From Bacteroidaceae bacterium (lineage in GTDB: Bacteria > Bacteroidota > Bacteroidia > Bacteroidales > Bacteroidaceae), in NCBI GenBank assembly GCA_016292045.1, contig JAEEZX010000030.1:1-64000 (forward strand): DNA of 64,000 bases, in the 5' to 3' direction. Under the pieces are notes generated by a model. The model was not told where the DNA came from. It did no database searches and was given only the letters and a program-made list of their open reading frames with translations. Shown here one piece after another: positions 24,698-33,822 of this stretch. A program made the translations under genes and the position numbers. How positions within the stretch are numbered: the stretch's first letter is position 1; each line of letters opens with the position of its first letter.

Positions 24698-24901
24698 ATG
24701 GAAAACGAACTAAAAAACTACAAAGTTGTAATGTGTTCTGAGTTGTTAATCGGGGCACCGGTGGTGGTAAATGTACAGGCACAGGACGATGAGGATGCAA
24801 TTGACAAAGCTGACATAGAATCTGAGAAAGTTCCCGTTTTGATCTGTATGGATCTCTATAGAGAAGACGGCTCTCGTGTAAAACATTGGGGAGCGATGTA
24901 A
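24698..24901 (+). CDS. small acidic protein of unknown function, 67 residues
   Basis: A short soluble protein with a strand-helix-strand look (NYKVVMCSELLI, VVVNVQAQDDEDAIDKADI, VPVLICMDLYREDGSRV). A TATCTTTG promoter box lies 23 bases upstream (24667-24674), which supports expression. No family recognised. Confidence 0.5.
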   Translation: MENELKNYKVVMCSELLIGAPVVVNVQAQDDEDAIDKADIESEKVPVLICMDLYREDGSRVKHWGAM

Positions 24902-24987
24902 GAAGTAAGAGGTAAGAGGGTCCTTTGCAAAGCTTCTTTGGCTTGCCAATGAGGCGGAACAACGTGAACGCAATATTAGGGGCGGAG

Positions 24988-25130
24988 CAAAGCGAACGCA
25001 AGTGGGAAGTTAAAAATTAAAAGTGAAAAAATAACCTTAACCTAGACCTTGACGAAAACCAAAACGAAAACCCAAACGAAAAAAAACTCTTCACTTTTCA
25101 CTCTTCACTTTTAACTTTTTCGTATCTTTG
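24988..25130. repeat. AAGTGAAGAG-type inverted repeats in an intergenic gap
   Basis: The 258-bp gap before the phosphoribosyltransferase gene holds gttaaaaattaaaagtgaa (about 25009-25027) and its near reverse complement in cttcacttttcactcttcac (about 25088-25115), with tandem ccaaaacgaaaaccc between. The right arm runs into the TATCTTTG promoter box at 25123-25130. The same repeat type lies inside the PL11 gene at about 63677-63710. Confidence 0.55.
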
Positions 25131-25159
25131 CACCCGAAAAGGTAACAATCGATTCGATA

Positions 25160-25966
25160 ATGGGCGTAAGATTCGACAGCGAGCAGCAGCGGTTCGTGTT
25201 CGACTTTGAACACGACGGGACAGGCGATATCGTCAGTCTGACTGGTGACGGCTACCAGGTGGAGGCCTTCGGCAAGTGCTTCTACTACGGCTATGAGTTT
25301 GGCGACGAGGTGGACGGCAGCGTCCGCTCGGCATTCATCAAGTATGTCAAATTCACCGAACGCCTGCAGGACGACCCCAATCTGACGCAGTTCATCCAGA
25401 AGGCCGTGAACAACCTGAACAGCCGCATCAACCTCTACGACTACGACCTCGTGGTGATGCCGCAGTCGTCGAGCCGAGTCAACAACTACATGCTGCGCTA
25501 CATCTACCGTTTTGCTCAGCCCACGCTGCGCAAGATGGAGCTGGTGAAGAACCTGCCTGCCAATATCTCTTTCGACATGGATGCCTTCACGGAGGCATAT
25601 CTCGACGATGTGCTTGAGAACGGTCGTCCTCGATACACGGAGGCCCAGAAGGAGGAGGTGCGCCAACAGATTGCAGGCATGCTCGACCTGATTCACCAGA
25701 AGGACTACTTCACCATCGCCAAGGACGTGAAGAAGAGCCGTTTCCGCCCCTATATGACGCAGTTCCTCCGTTTTGCTACAAAGACCGATGAGGAGCTTTG
25801 CCAGACGATACGCGAGCAGAATGTGCTGGTCATTGACGACGTGACCACCAGCGGTTCTACGTTAGGTGAGGTGCTGCGCACGCTACGTATCCTGAACGAG
25901 GACAACCGTATCACCATCTTCAGCCTCATAGGCCGCCGCGACCTCATGGCCGATGTGACCACTTGA
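25160..25966 (+). CDS. phosphoribosyltransferase-domain protein
   Basis: A 268-residue cytoplasmic protein. The PRPP-binding loop VLVIDDVTTSGSTLGEVLRTLR sits at about 230-251, and the hydrophobic strand VMPQSSSRVNNYMLRYIY near 95 is the upstream PRTase segment. The insertion between them (about 110-215) is unusually long. The substrate is not evident; it may act on a modified base or in regulation. Promoter TATCTTTG at 25123-25130. The mtgA gene follows after 19 bp. Confidence 0.65.
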   Translation: MGVRFDSEQQRFVFDFEHDGTGDIVSLTGDGYQVEAFGKCFYYGYEFGDEVDGSVRSAFIKYVKFTERLQDDPNLTQFIQKAVNNLNSRINLYDYDLVVMPQSSSRVNNYMLRYIYRFAQPTLRKMELVKNLPANISFDMDAFTEAYLDDVLENGRPRYTEAQKEEVRQQIAGMLDLIHQKDYFTIAKDVKKSRFRPYMTQFLRFATKTDEELCQTIREQNVLVIDDVTTSGSTLGEVLRTLRILNEDNRITIFSLIGRRDLMADVTT

Positions 25967-25985
25967 GAAAACCTTTGCAGGTGAA

Positions 25986-26672
25986 ATGCTGAAAGCGGTG
26001 CAGAGATTTTTAAGGCGGGTGCTGCTGCTGTTCATCGTGAGCAGCGTGGGAGCGGTGGTGATGTACAGGTGGGTGCCCGTATACGTGACACCGCTGATGA
26101 TAATACGCGCGTACCAGCAGATGGGGCGGGGGGAGAAGATACGTCTGAAACACCACTGGGTGAGCCTCGACGAGGGGATGTCGCTCTATATGCCCATCGC
26201 CGTGATGGCAGCCGAAGACCAGCTCTTCCTCACACATCGCGGGTTCGACTTCAAGCAGATAGGAATGGCTGTGGAGGAGTTAGGCAAAGGAAAGCGGCAG
26301 CGCGGAGCAAGCACGATAACGCAGCAGACAGCCAAGAATGTGTTCCTCTGGCCGGCGCGCTCGTGGGTGAGGAAGGGGTTGGAGGTGTATTTCACATGTC
26401 TGATAGAAATCCTGTGGGACAAACACCGTATCATGGAGGTGTATCTCAACAGCATAGAGATGGGCGACGGGATATACGGCGCGGAAGCGGTGGCGCAGCA
26501 GCACTTCTCGCGACCCGCAACCGACTTGTCCAGAGCGAATTGCGCCCTCATAGCCGCAACGCTGCCCAGCCCCCTGAAGCTGAGCTCGAAGGACCCCTCT
26601 GCATACGTCCTGAGGAGGCAGAGCTGGATAATGGGACAGATGCGCTACATAGGTATTTTTCCTAAAAAATAA
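25986..26672 (+). CDS. mtgA: monofunctional peptidoglycan transglycosylase
   Basis: A 228-residue GT51 enzyme that polymerises lipid II into glycan strands. One N-terminal transmembrane helix (about 11-27), the catalytic glutamate E77 in MAAEDQLFLTHRGFD, then RGASTITQQTAKN and the RKGLEVY...EILWDKHRIMEVYLN block. It lacks a transpeptidase domain, so it is the MtgA type, not a bifunctional PBP. Probably co-transcribed with the phosphoribosyltransferase gene. Confidence 0.92.
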   Translation: MLKAVQRFLRRVLLLFIVSSVGAVVMYRWVPVYVTPLMIIRAYQQMGRGEKIRLKHHWVSLDEGMSLYMPIAVMAAEDQLFLTHRGFDFKQIGMAVEELGKGKRQRGASTITQQTAKNVFLWPARSWVRKGLEVYFTCLIEILWDKHRIMEVYLNSIEMGDGIYGAEAVAQQHFSRPATDLSRANCALIAATLPSPLKLSSKDPSAYVLRRQSWIMGQMRYIGIFPKK

Positions 26673-26714
26673 TCATTTTTTGCCAAATAAGGCATTTAAA
26701 TGAAAATTTTTTTA

Positions 26715-26722
26715 TATCTTTG
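26715..26722 (+). promoter_or_regulatory. promoter -7 box of the AAA ATPase gene
   Basis: TATCTTTG 24 bases before the start codon. Confidence 0.65.
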
Positions 26723-26746
26723 CCGCGTAAATTGGCATTTTAAGGC

Positions 26747-27928
26747 ATGTTAGAACCTTTTTTTCGTACTCACGAGTACCTTGTGGAGCGTATGAACGCC
26801 CCTGTGCGTCGTCAGCTCATGGATGAAATCAACTGGACCGACAGGCTCATCGGCATCATCGGTTTCAGGGGTGTGGGCAAGACGACAATGATGCTCCAGT
26901 ATGCTAGAGAGAATTTCTCAGTGCGCGAGCGAAGATGTCTCTACATCAACATGGACAATTTCTTCTTCCAGGGCACCGACCTGGTGGATTTTGTCGCAGA
27001 GTTTAACAAGAACGGCGGTCACACGCTGCTCATCGACAACGTGCACAAGCAGACGGGATGGAGCCGCATGCTGCGCGAAATCTACGAGCGCTTCCCGAAG
27101 ATTCATGTCGTGTTTGCTGCATCCAGCGTGATACCGCAGGGACGGGAAAACCCCGATTTGGACGGACTCATGAAGCTGTATGTGATGAGAGGATTCTCCC
27201 TGAGAGAGTATCTCAACCTGAAGGTGGGACTCGACCTGAAGCCCTACAGCATACGCGAGGTGCAGAACCGCCACGAGCGCATCGCAGCGGAGATACTGGA
27301 GCAGGTGAGGCCCTTGGAGCACATGCGCGGATACCTCCATCACGGATACTATCCCTTCTTCCTGGAGCATGCCAACTTCGCGGAGCGTCTGCATAAGATG
27401 ATGAACCTGATGATCGAGGTGGACGTGCTGCACCAGAACCAGATAGAGCTGAAGTATCTCGACAGGGTGAAGAAGCTCTTCTACATCCTGGGTACGGGAG
27501 ACACAGGAGCTCCCAACGTGTCGCAGCTGGCTGTGGACGTGACCACGTCGAGGGCCACGGTGATGAACTACATCAAATATCTGACCGATGCCCACCTCTT
27601 CAACCTGGTGTATCGCAAGGACGAGGAGTTTCCCAAGAAGCCGGCACGCACGATGCTCAACAACACGAACCTGATGTATGCCCTGTATTCCGGCAAACCC
27701 GACGCACAGCTGCTCAGCGAGACATTCTTCCAGAATGCGCTCTGGGGCCAGTATGAAGTGAAGGCCGGCGACCGCTCGTGCACATTCCTCGTGGACGACG
27801 ACCAGCGCTTCCGCGTCCTCAATGAGGAGCCGCGACGCAGAGCATCCGAGGTGATATACGTGAGAGGCGACATAGAGACCGGACACGACCAGGAGATACC
27901 TCTCTGGCTCTACGGCTTCCTCTACTAA
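26747..27928 (+). CDS. AAA ATPase with DUF4143-like C-terminus
   Basis: A 393-residue ATPase of the AAA_14 type. Walker A GFRGVGKTT at 39-47, Walker B HTLLIDNVHK near 95, and a sensor-like VVFAASS near 124. Residues about 245-320 are a winged-helix-like region (VSQLAVDVTTSRATVMNYIKYL) leading to the C-terminal nuclease-like domain seen in this family. Members are widespread in Bacteroidales and lack a proven role. It stands alone behind its own promoter. Confidence 0.75.
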   Translation: MLEPFFRTHEYLVERMNAPVRRQLMDEINWTDRLIGIIGFRGVGKTTMMLQYARENFSVRERRCLYINMDNFFFQGTDLVDFVAEFNKNGGHTLLIDNVHKQTGWSRMLREIYERFPKIHVVFAASSVIPQGRENPDLDGLMKLYVMRGFSLREYLNLKVGLDLKPYSIREVQNRHERIAAEILEQVRPLEHMRGYLHHGYYPFFLEHANFAERLHKMMNLMIEVDVLHQNQIELKYLDRVKKLFYILGTGDTGAPNVSQLAVDVTTSRATVMNYIKYLTDAHLFNLVYRKDEEFPKKPARTMLNNTNLMYALYSGKPDAQLLSETFFQNALWGQYEVKAGDRSCTFLVDDDQRFRVLNEEPRRRASEVIYVRGDIETGHDQEIPLWLYGFLY

Positions 27929-27979
27929 AGCGAAACGGACAATCGACGTAAACAAAAATAATTTTTATTTCACTCAAAA

Positions 27980-30900
27980 ATGGCAAAAGAAAAGAAATTT
28001 GTGACTTGGGACGGTAACACCTGTGCCGGACATGTGGCTTACATGTTCTCCGAGGTGGCTGCCATCTATCCCATCACTCCCTCATCGCCAATGGCAGAAC
28101 ATGTGGACGAGTGGGCAGCGCAGGGACGTAAGAATCTCTTCGGCGACACCGTGATGGTGCAGGAGATGCAGAGCGAAGCAGGTGCCGCAGGTGCCGTGCA
28201 CGGTTCGTTGCAGGCAGGTGCTCTCACCAGCACATTCACAGCCTCTCAGGGCTTGCTGCTGATGATTCCAAATATGTATAAGATCGCAGGTGAACTGCTT
28301 CCCAGCGTATTCCATGTAAGTGCCCGTACGGTGGCTACCCACAGCCTCTGTATCTTCGGCGACCACAGCGACGTGATGGCCTGCCGTCAGACAGGTTTCG
28401 CAATGCTGGCAGAGGGCAGCGTGCAGGAGGTGATGGACCTCTCCGCTGTGGCTCATCTGGCAGCACTGGAGGCTCGCGTGCCCTTCATCAACTTCTTCGA
28501 CGGTTTCCGCACCTCTCATGAGTATCAGAAGGTGGAGCTGCTGGAGGACGACGACGTGCGCGACCTGGTGAACCAGAAGGCTCTGAGCGAGTTCCGCGCC
28601 CGCGCACTCTCTCCCGAGAATCCCCAGGCAAAGGGTATGGCAGAGAATCCCGAGACATTCTTCCCCCACCGCGAGAGCTGCAACCGCTACTACGACGCAG
28701 TGCCCGCCATCGTGGAAAAATACATGAAGGCTATCTCCGAGCGCACAGGCCGTGAGTACAAGCTCTTCTCATACTACGGCGCAGAGGATGCCGAGGAGGT
28801 TATCATCCTGATGGGTTCTGCTTCAGAGGCTGCCCGCGAGGCTATCGACTACGCTGCAAAGCAGGGCAAGAAGTACGGTCTGGTTTCCGTACACCTGTAT
28901 CGCCCCTTCAGTGTGAAGCACCTCATGGAGGTGATGCCCAAGAGCTGCAAGCGCATCGCTGTGCTCGACCGCACCAAGGAGCCCGGCAGCAACGGCGAAC
29001 CTCTGTTGCTCGACGTTAAGGACGCATTCTACGGCAAGGCCAATGCGCCTCTCATCGTAGGCGGCCGCTACGGTCTGGGTTCTGCCGACGTGACTCCCAC
29101 CATGATTCTCGGCGTGTACGAGAACCTCGAGTTGCCGCAGCCTAAGGACCGCTTCACCGTTGGTGTCGTGGACGACCTCACCATGACCTCTCTCCCTGCC
29201 AAGGAGGAGATGGCTCTGGGCGGCGAGGGCATCTTCGAGGCCAAGTTCTTCGGTCTGGGTGCCGACGGTACCGTGGGTGCCAACAAGAACAGCGTGAAGA
29301 TTATCGGTGACAACACCGACAAATACTGTCAGGCATACTTCAGCTACGACTCCAAGAAGTCGGGCGGTTTCACCTGCTCGCACCTGCGTTTCGGTGACAC
29401 ACCTATCCGTTCGACATATCAGATCAAGACTCCCAACTTCGTGGCTTGTCACGTGCAGGCGTACCTGCGCATGTACGACGTTATAAGAGGTTTGCGCGAG
29501 GGCGGTCAGTTCCTGCTGAACACCATCTTCGAGGGCGAGGAGCTCGTGAACTTCATCCCCAACAGCATCAAGAAGTACTTCGCAGAGAAGAACATCACGG
29601 TGTACTACATCAACGCTACGAAGATTGCACAGGAAATCGGTCTGGGCAACCGCACCAACACCATCCTGCAGTCGGCATTCTTCCGCATCACCGAGGTGAT
29701 TCCCGTGGAGCTCGCTGTGGAGCAGATGAAGAAGGCCATCGTGAAGTCGTACGGCAAGAAGGGCGAGGACGTTGTGAACATGAACTTCGCAGCTGTGGAC
29801 CGCGGCGGTGAGTACAAGCAGCTCGCTGTGGATCCCGCTTGGAAGAACCTCCCCGAGGACGAGGCTGTGGTGCGCGACGAACCCGCTTACATCACCAACC
29901 TCGTGCGCGTCATCAACGCACAGAACGGTGCCGACCTCCCCGTGAGCGCCTACAAGGGTCTCGAGGACGGTGCTTGGCAGCAGGGCACAGCCGCTTACGA
30001 GAAGCGCGGCGTGGCTGCCTTCGTGCCCGAGTGGACACCCGACAACTGTATCCAGTGTAACAAGTGCGCATTCGTATGTCCTCACGCTTGTATCCGTCCC
30101 ATCGTGCTCAACGAGGAGGAGAAGGCAGGCTTCGAGGGCGCTACCATCGAGATGAAGGCTCCCGCAGCCATGAAGGGTATGTTCTTCCATATGGCCATCA
30201 GCCAGAAGGACTGTCTGGGTTGCGGCAACTGCGCCGACGTCTGCCCCGGCAATCCGAAGCTGGGCAAGGCCCTCACGATGAAGGCTTACGACGACTCCAG
30301 CGAGAAGGCCGACAAGATGGCTGCCCTGTGGAAGTACTGCATGGAGAAGGTAAGCTCCAAGCAGGACCTCGTGGACATCACGCAGAGCCCCAAGAACAGC
30401 CAGTTCGCACAGCCTCTCTTCGAGTTCAGCGGTGCCTGCTCGGGTTGCGGTGAGACTCCTTACGTGAAGCTCATCAGCCAGCTCTTCGGCGACCGCGAGA
30501 TGGTGGCCAACGCTACGGGTTGCTCTTCTATCTACTCCGGTTCTATTCCTTCGACACCTTACACCAAGAACGCAAAGGGTCAGGGTCCCGCATGGTCCAA
30601 CAGCCTCTTCGAGGACTTCTGCGAATACGGCATGGGTATGGTGCTCGCCAATAAGAAGATGAAGCAGCGCATCCAGATGCTGCTTGAGCAGGAGATTGCT
30701 GACGAGAAGGTGCCTGCTGAGTTCAAGGCTGCCGCACAGCAGTGGATTGAGCAGCAGAACGATGCTCAGGGCAGCAAGGCTGCCGCAGCCGCTCTGAAGC
30801 CCCTCATCGCAGAGGGTGCCAAGGCCGGTTGCCCCGTGTGCGCTCAGCTCAAGGAGCTCGACCACTATCTGGTGAAGCGCTCTCAGTGGCTTATCGGCGG

Positions 30901-31546
30901 TGACGGTGCCTCTTATGATATTGGTTACGGCGGTCTCGACCACGTAATCGGCAGCGGTGAGGACCTCAACGTGTTCGTCATCGATACTGAGGTGTACTCC
31001 AACACCGGCGGCCAAGCATCAAAGGCTACTCCTATCGGTGCTATCGCACAGTTTGCAGCCAACGGCAAGCGCGTGGGCAAGAAGGACCTCGGTCTGATGC
31101 AGGCTACATACGGCAACGTATATGTTGCTCAGGTGGCAATGGGTGCTGACCAGAGCCAGTGTCTGAAGGCTTTCAAGGAGGCTGAGGCTTGGCACGGTCC
31201 CTCTCTCATCATCGCTTACGCTCCCTGTATCAACCACGGTCTGAAGGCCAAGGGCGGTATGGGTAAGAGCCAGGCTGAGGAGGCCAAAGCTGTAGAGTGC
31301 GGCTACTGGCATCTGTGGCGCTACAATCCCGCTCTGGCAGAAGAGGGCAAGAACCCCTTCACGCTCGACTCCAAGGAGCCCCAGTGGGATAAGTTCCAGG
31401 ACTTCCTCGAGGGCGAGGTTCGCTTCCTCTCTCTGAAGAAGGCTGCTCCCCAGGAGGCTCAGGAACTCTACGACGGCTGTAAGGCTGCCGCCCAGCGCCG
31501 TTACCAGAGCTACATCCGCAAGACTCAGGAGGACTGGAGCAAGTAA
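27980..31546 (+). CDS. nifJ: pyruvate:ferredoxin (flavodoxin) oxidoreductase
   Basis: A 1188-residue single-chain enzyme that converts pyruvate and CoA to acetyl-CoA and CO2, reducing ferredoxin; central to anaerobic metabolism. Domain order is PFOR I (YPITPSSPMAEHVDEWAAQG at about 35-54), core domain II, a gamma domain, a two-cluster ferredoxin domain (CIQCNKCAFVCPHAC and CLGCGNCADVCPG near 690-760), and a TPP domain with GDGASYDIGYGG and NTGGQ near 975-1015, plus CSGCGE near 825. Length is typical. Strong bias to GAG, CTC and AAG codons suggests high expression. No promoter is clear in the 51-bp gap upstream. Confidence 0.97.
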   Translation: MAKEKKFVTWDGNTCAGHVAYMFSEVAAIYPITPSSPMAEHVDEWAAQGRKNLFGDTVMVQEMQSEAGAAGAVHGSLQAGALTSTFTASQGLLLMIPNMYKIAGELLPSVFHVSARTVATHSLCIFGDHSDVMACRQTGFAMLAEGSVQEVMDLSAVAHLAALEARVPFINFFDGFRTSHEYQKVELLEDDDVRDLVNQKALSEFRARALSPENPQAKGMAENPETFFPHRESCNRYYDAVPAIVEKYMKAISERTGREYKLFSYYGAEDAEEVIILMGSASEAAREAIDYAAKQGKKYGLVSVHLYRPFSVKHLMEVMPKSCKRIAVLDRTKEPGSNGEPLLLDVKDAFYGKANAPLIVGGRYGLGSADVTPTMILGVYENLELPQPKDRFTVGVVDDLTMTSLPAKEEMALGGEGIFEAKFFGLGADGTVGANKNSVKIIGDNTDKYCQAYFSYDSKKSGGFTCSHLRFGDTPIRSTYQIKTPNFVACHVQAYLRMYDVIRGLREGGQFLLNTIFEGEELVNFIPNSIKKYFAEKNITVYYINATKIAQEIGLGNRTNTILQSAFFRITEVIPVELAVEQMKKAIVKSYGKKGEDVVNMNFAAVDRGGEYKQLAVDPAWKNLPEDEAVVRDEPAYITNLVRVINAQNGADLPVSAYKGLEDGAWQQGTAAYEKRGVAAFVPEWTPDNCIQCNKCAFVCPHACIRPIVLNEEEKAGFEGATIEMKAPAAMKGMFFHMAISQKDCLGCGNCADVCPGNPKLGKALTMKAYDDSSEKADKMAALWKYCMEKVSSKQDLVDITQSPKNSQFAQPLFEFSGACSGCGETPYVKLISQLFGDREMVANATGCSSIYSGSIPSTPYTKNAKGQGPAWSNSLFEDFCEYGMGMVLANKKMKQRIQMLLEQEIADEKVPAEFKAAAQQWIEQQNDAQGSKAAAAALKPLIAEGAKAGCPVCAQLKELDHYLVKRSQWLIGGDGASYDIGYGGLDHVIGSGEDLNVFVIDTEVYSNTGGQASKATPIGAIAQFAANGKRVGKKDLGLMQATYGNVYVAQVAMGADQSQCLKAFKEAEAWHGPSLIIAYAPCINHGLKAKGGMGKSQAEEAKAVECGYWHLWRYNPALAEEGKNPFTLDSKEPQWDKFQDFLEGEVRFLSLKKAAPQEAQELYDGCKAAAQRRYQSYIRKTQEDWSK

Positions 31547-31573
31547 ACCAAGCTCCTGTCATCGGACAATACG

Positions 31574-31607
31574 ACTGCGGCTGCCCACAATGGCAGCCGC
31601 AGTTTTT
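31574..31607. terminator. bidirectional intrinsic terminator between nifJ and the MFS gene
   Basis: A perfect 12-bp stem, actgcggctgcc/ggcagccgcagt, around CACAAT, with T5 on the plus side. It lies between convergent genes. Confidence 0.8.
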
Positions 31608-31630
31608 ATGATTTCACCGAAGGTAAGAGG

Positions 31631-32797
31631 CTATCGTTTGATAAATGTGAGCGCAAACGAAGAAGCTGCCATGACACCGCCGACTAAGCACACACCAGGC
31701 CATCCGTAGGTGTGCCAACCCCATCCGGAGAGGAAGGTGCCGAGACAGCCGCCGATAAAGAAGAAGGTCATGAAGATGGTGTTGATGCGGTTGCTGGCTT
31801 CCGGCATCTCGGCAATGCTTGCACTTTGGTTGCCCACCTGCATGAATTGCAAGCCGATGTCGAGCACGATGATGGTGACGGCCAGTCCGATATAGCTGTA
31901 GCCGCATAGCCAGCCGATACCCCAGGAACACATTTGCAGGCTGGTGCCGATGAAGCAGAAGCGGCGCAGTCCGAGTCGCGGCAGGAAATGTCCGACACCG
32001 CTTGCCACGAGAGCGCCGGCCGCTCCGCAAAGTCCCATTGTACCGGCAATGTCGGTACCGGCATAGAAAGGAGCTTTTGCCATGTGAAACGCCAGGCACG
32101 ACCACACCGCAAGCATCGAACCCATCGATAAAGCGGCTCGAAGGGAATTTAGGCGTATGCGTGGATGATTGTTGAAAATCTGCAGGAGGGAACGCATCAG
32201 TGCCAGGTAGCTGCCTTCGAAGTTGCGTCGCATCTCCGGGAGAAAGATGAGAATCGTCACGATGCTGACAATCATCACGGCGGCTATGGCAGTATAGACA
32301 TAGCGCCATCCCCACATCTCGGCGGCTATGCCGCTCACCACACGCGACATCAGAATGCCCGTCAACAGACCGGACAGCACAAATCCGATATTGCGGGCCT
32401 TGTGTTCCGGTCGGGAATACTGCCCGGCGATAGGGATGAACAGTTGTGCCACAACAGAACACGCACCCAGGAGCAGCGAGGCGGCCCATACTGCGTGGAT
32501 ACTGTCTGCGGAGGCAATAAAAAGTGCGGCCACGGCAGAGGTGCTCAGACAGGCGGTCACAAGATATCTGTGGTTGTACAGGTCGCCCATGGGGGCGATG
32601 AACAGCAGACCGAGTATGTAGCCCATCTGTGTCGCTACGGTGATAGTGTTGGCTTCGAGAACGCTGCAGTTCAAATCATGCCGCATAATATCAAGCAGCG
32701 GCTGATTGTAGTACAGATTGGCAACAGCGAGGCCAGACATGACTGCCATTATTAGGAGAATGCCGCCAGGTATACCTTGATTGTCTTGAAGTCGCAT
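31631..32797 (-). CDS. MFS exporter (arabinose-efflux type)
   Basis: A 388-residue transporter with about twelve transmembrane helices. The loop MGDLYNHRYLVTACL between helices 2 and 3 matches the MFS signature G-x3-D-R/H-x-R. The fold and length fit drug/sugar efflux permeases of the AraJ type. Substrate unknown. It begins 5 bp after the stop of the isochorismate-synthase-like gene, so the two are probably co-transcribed. Confidence 0.75.
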   Translation of the reverse strand: MRLQDNQGIPGGILLIMAVMSGLAVANLYYNQPLLDIMRHDLNCSVLEANTITVATQMGYILGLLFIAPMGDLYNHRYLVTACLSTSAVAALFIASADSIHAVWAASLLLGACSVVAQLFIPIAGQYSRPEHKARNIGFVLSGLLTGILMSRVVSGIAAEMWGWRYVYTAIAAVMIVSIVTILIFLPEMRRNFEGSYLALMRSLLQIFNNHPRIRLNSLRAALSMGSMLAVWSCLAFHMAKAPFYAGTDIAGTMGLCGAAGALVASGVGHFLPRLGLRRFCFIGTSLQMCSWGIGWLCGYSYIGLAVTIIVLDIGLQFMQVGNQSASIAEMPEASNRINTIFMTFFFIGGCLGTFLSGWGWHTYGWPGVCLVGGVMAASSFALTFIKR

Positions 32798-32802
32798 AAT
32801 AT

Positions 32803-33684
32803 CTATTGTAATGTTGTACCGCCATAGAAGACAGCTCTGCCTCCGGGGCGTTGTTTTAAACAGGAAATATTAAGAAACAGGGCGGTTTCATCGTAGATGT
32901 TGAGTGCTCCGAGTGTGCCGGTGAAGTAGAGTCGGGGGTAGCCTTCGTGCAGACGGATAAACTCACGGGCCAAGGAGGACGGTACCCCGGAGACCTCTTC
33001 CTGAGGAATTTGCAGGAGATCTGTGACGAGCTGTCCCATATCGGGTGTGTAGATAATGTGGTGGGTGCCGGAAGGGGAAATGGTTTCGGCACGTTTTACA
33101 CCACCTCTTAGCAGCATTCTCGAGGAGTGTCCCATCCATCGACCCGAAGTGCGTGTGTAGATGATATAGACCATTTCATCGGGATAAAGTTCCCTCATTT
33201 TAAGGAGAAGCGCCCCCTCGTTTCCGTCTTCGGCCCATTGACCTTCAAGAGCCTGGGAGAGAAAGAGCGAACGTGCACGTCCTCGGTCTATCTGATTGCG
33301 GAATTTGCGATAGATACGCCGAAAATCATCGCCACGGGGCACAGAGCGCTGCAGTTTGTGTTCCAAATGGCAGAGTGACAGACGACGGTGGGAGAGTTGT
33401 TCAGCTTCCTTCTGTATCAGTTCCCATCCCCTGCAGGCAATCTCTGGTGAGATGATAAGCGTAGGGCAGGACTGTGTCGGGGAGAAGGGATGAAAGAGGA
33501 AGCCGCTAGGCAGTGCGTCGTGATGAGAGAAATGTATCGGTGAAGAAAGAGGTTTGGCGTCACCGCTTACGAGTCGCGGGGAAGGGTCGTCGGGATAAAA
33601 GAAGAGGGCAAACTCGTGTCCGCTCTCCACTAACTGCTGTACGGTGGCCTTTTGTTCTGAAAATGTGGCTTCCTGAGATGTCAT
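32803..33684 (-). CDS. truncated isochorismate synthase-like (chorismate-binding) protein
   Basis: A 293-residue protein that follows the MenF/EntC chorismate-binding fold but is short. Recognisable segments: FRNQIDRGRARSLFLSQALEG (usual KVVLSR strand), WMGHSSRMLLRGG (usual GASPExL, with PE lost), SPSGTHH (usual AGT), VSGVPSSLAREFIRLHEGYP, and RLYFTGTLGALN (usual YxGxVG). The chain stops at AVFYGGTTLQ, so the last conserved block with the magnesium-binding glutamates (E-x-E-W-x-E) is missing, and the middle is shortened. Catalysis therefore looks unlikely. The exporter gene starts 5 bp on, which leaves no room for a lost tail. Confidence 0.5.
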   Translation of the reverse strand: MTSQEATFSEQKATVQQLVESGHEFALFFYPDDPSPRLVSGDAKPLSSPIHFSHHDALPSGFLFHPFSPTQSCPTLIISPEIACRGWELIQKEAEQLSHRRLSLCHLEHKLQRSVPRGDDFRRIYRKFRNQIDRGRARSLFLSQALEGQWAEDGNEGALLLKMRELYPDEMVYIIYTRTSGRWMGHSSRMLLRGGVKRAETISPSGTHHIIYTPDMGQLVTDLLQIPQEEVSGVPSSLAREFIRLHEGYPRLYFTGTLGALNIYDETALFLNISCLKQRPGGRAVFYGGTTLQ

Positions 33685-33775
33685 AATCCCGATTTTTCAG
33701 CGCAAATATATATAAAAATGATTAAAAAGAGGAATTTTGTGCGCGCGAAAGAATGCAAAACGTGGAAAAAGGTTG

Positions 33776-33783
33776 TACCTTTG
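33776..33783 (+). promoter_or_regulatory. promoter -7 box of the leu operon
   Basis: TACCTTTG 39 bases before leuA. The leader is too short for a leucine-rich attenuator peptide. Confidence 0.7.
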
Positions 33784-33822
33784 CACGAAATTTGTGTAAC
33801 AAGTAATTAAAATACATCCAAT

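Noticed and set aside
33784..33822. Leucine attenuator before leuA
   Set aside because: The leader is under 40 bases with no Leu-rich peptide and no terminator hairpin.
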